This document shows, piece by piece, positions 63,422-64,000 of a stretch of DNA of 64,000 nucleotides. Numbering within the stretch: position 1 is the stretch's first letter; every line of letters starts with the position of its first letter. The notes below the pieces were generated by a model. The model ran no database searches and was not told the DNA's origin. It saw nothing but the letters and a program-made list of their open reading frames with translations. Source of the stretch: Betaproteobacteria bacterium UKL13-2 (GTDB lineage: Bacteria > Pseudomonadota > Gammaproteobacteria > Burkholderiales > Usitatibacteraceae); assembly GCA_001602455.1 (NCBI GenBank), contig CP012157.1, positions 1,359,733-1,423,732 of the forward strand. The letters are read 5' to 3'. Position numbers and translations under genes: made by a program.

Positions 63422-64000
63422 TTAGTCAAATTCGGGTGTACGTTTTTCCACAAAGGCCGCAGCACCTTCGGCGAAGTCTTGGCCCTTAAACGCGTCCGCA
63501 AAAATCTGCTTGGTCTGGGCGTCGTCGTTGGTTTGTCCCACTCTAATCTTCAGGAGGGATTGTTTGATGCCGCGTACGCTATATGACGATAGTGAAGTCA
63601 TTTTCGCCAGCGTCGCGGCTAATGCGGATGGCAATGACGCGGGCTCGACACATTCGGTAACCATGCCCCAAGTCACGGCAGTTGCCGCATCAACTTCCTT
63701 GGCGAGTAGCAAAATCTCACGCGCGCGCGCCGCACCGACCAGCTCAACCACCCGCAAGCAATCAACTAGCCGATAAGTCAGGCCGAGTTTTGAAGGCGTG
63801 ATGGCAAACGTGGCGTCGGTTGTACACAACCTGAAGTCGGAAGCCGCCGCGAGTGCAGCACCGCCGCCGTAACACACGCCGCGAATTACCGCGATGGTAG
63901 GCTGTGGCAGCGCGGCGAAGGTGTCGAGCGCACGCGCAATCGCGGCTTGGTTATACGCCATCCACGCGGTGTCGCGGATGTGCTCACGCAACTCGTGGAT
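63422..64000 (-). CDS. Enoyl-CoA hydratase/isomerase, 5' end outside window
   Basis: The C-terminal ~193 residues of a crotonase-fold protein; the reading frame runs off the right edge, so an internal Met at 63991 is not the start. Seen: ALPQPTIAVIRGVCYGGGAA (oxyanion-hole loop), DFRLCTTDATFAITPSKLGL, and YRLVDCLRVVELVGAARARE. The usual catalytic Glu around the TPSKLGL segment is not obvious, so hydratase, isomerase or decarboxylase activity is open. It heads the visible part of the minus-strand catabolic operon and could act on an acyl-CoA such as crotonyl-CoA from glutaryl-CoA dehydrogenase. Confidence 0.85.
   Translation of the reverse strand: MHELREHIRDTAWMAYNQAAIARALDTFAALPQPTIAVIRGVCYGGGAALAAASDFRLCTTDATFAITPSKLGLTYRLVDCLRVVELVGAARAREILLLAKEVDAATAVTWGMVTECVEPASLPSALAATLAKMTSLSSYSVRGIKQSLLKIRVGQTNDDAQTKQIFADAFKGQDFAEGAAAFVEKRTPEFD

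Overview
The window looks like a chromosome segment of a betaproteobacterium (Burkholderiales/Nitrosomonadales type). GC is roughly in the high fifties by eye. The best evidence is gene order. leuC-leuD-leuB-asd-fimV-truA-trpF-trpB-trpA-accD-folC-dedD-cvpA-purF-metZ is a classic betaproteobacterial string, as are tsaB-rimI-uracil-DNA glycosylase and cysS-TPR-ppiA...lpxH. No tRNA, rRNA, CRISPR array, integrase or transposase was recognised.

Layout. (1) 0.3-4.7 kb, plus strand: tsaB-rimI-family 4 uracil-DNA glycosylase, then lemA and two TPM-domain genes. (2) 4.8-10.1 kb, minus strand: maeB-ldcA-molybdopterin oxidoreductase in one close-packed unit. (3) 10.3-13.7 kb: a transporter-acyltransferase fusion and aroC. 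(4) 13.8-21.6 kb: a defence island of three genes joined by ATGA overlaps. A type III-like methyltransferase (mod) and a helicase-nuclease (res) flank an AAA ATPase whose C-terminal half looks TOPRIM/DUF4435-like, recalling PARIS or OLD proteins. (5) 21.6-22.2 kb: a diverged copy of the leuC promoter plus 44 codons, running into an N-terminally short ion-channel gene, then the intact leuC. (6) 22.3-40.1 kb: leucine, aspartate-family, tryptophan, fatty-acid, folate, purine and methionine genes with fimV and truA. (7) 40.1-45.4 kb: a surface-glycan cassette (membrane protein, DegT aminotransferase, GT2 glycosyltransferase, WxcM-like acetyltransferase-isomerase, GtrA), probably for a dTDP-3-acetamido-3,6-dideoxyhexose. 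(8) 45.4-54.1 kb: lpxH, a periplasmic cyclophilin, a TPR/periplasmic-binding-protein fusion, cysS, tyrS and an M28 peptidase. (9) 54.5-64 kb: a catabolic region with two cofactor-free deacetylase/allantoinase-like proteins, an isochorismatase-type amidase, glutaryl-CoA dehydrogenase, a LeuCD-like dehydratase pair, aldehyde dehydrogenase, a nitrilase-family protein, a DUF1330 protein and an enoyl-CoA hydratase. I infer degradation of a nitrogen-containing ring or dicarboxylate; the substrate is unknown.

The least ordinary content lies between genes. A ~220 bp element that can fold into two hairpins occurs three times (12.2, 34.4 and 54.2 kb); two copies share 127 identical bases. A ~19-38 bp motif occurs five times, twice with its first three bases serving as a stop codon. 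Short tandem repeats sit at the expression signals of folC, cvpA and fimV, and another supplies the stop codon of the TPR fusion gene. Two genes (leuC, the TPR fusion) have a second, decayed copy of their own 5' end nearby. tsaB, leuC and the leuC remnant each have TATAAT placed so that transcription should begin on the A of the start codon, which suggests leaderless mRNAs.
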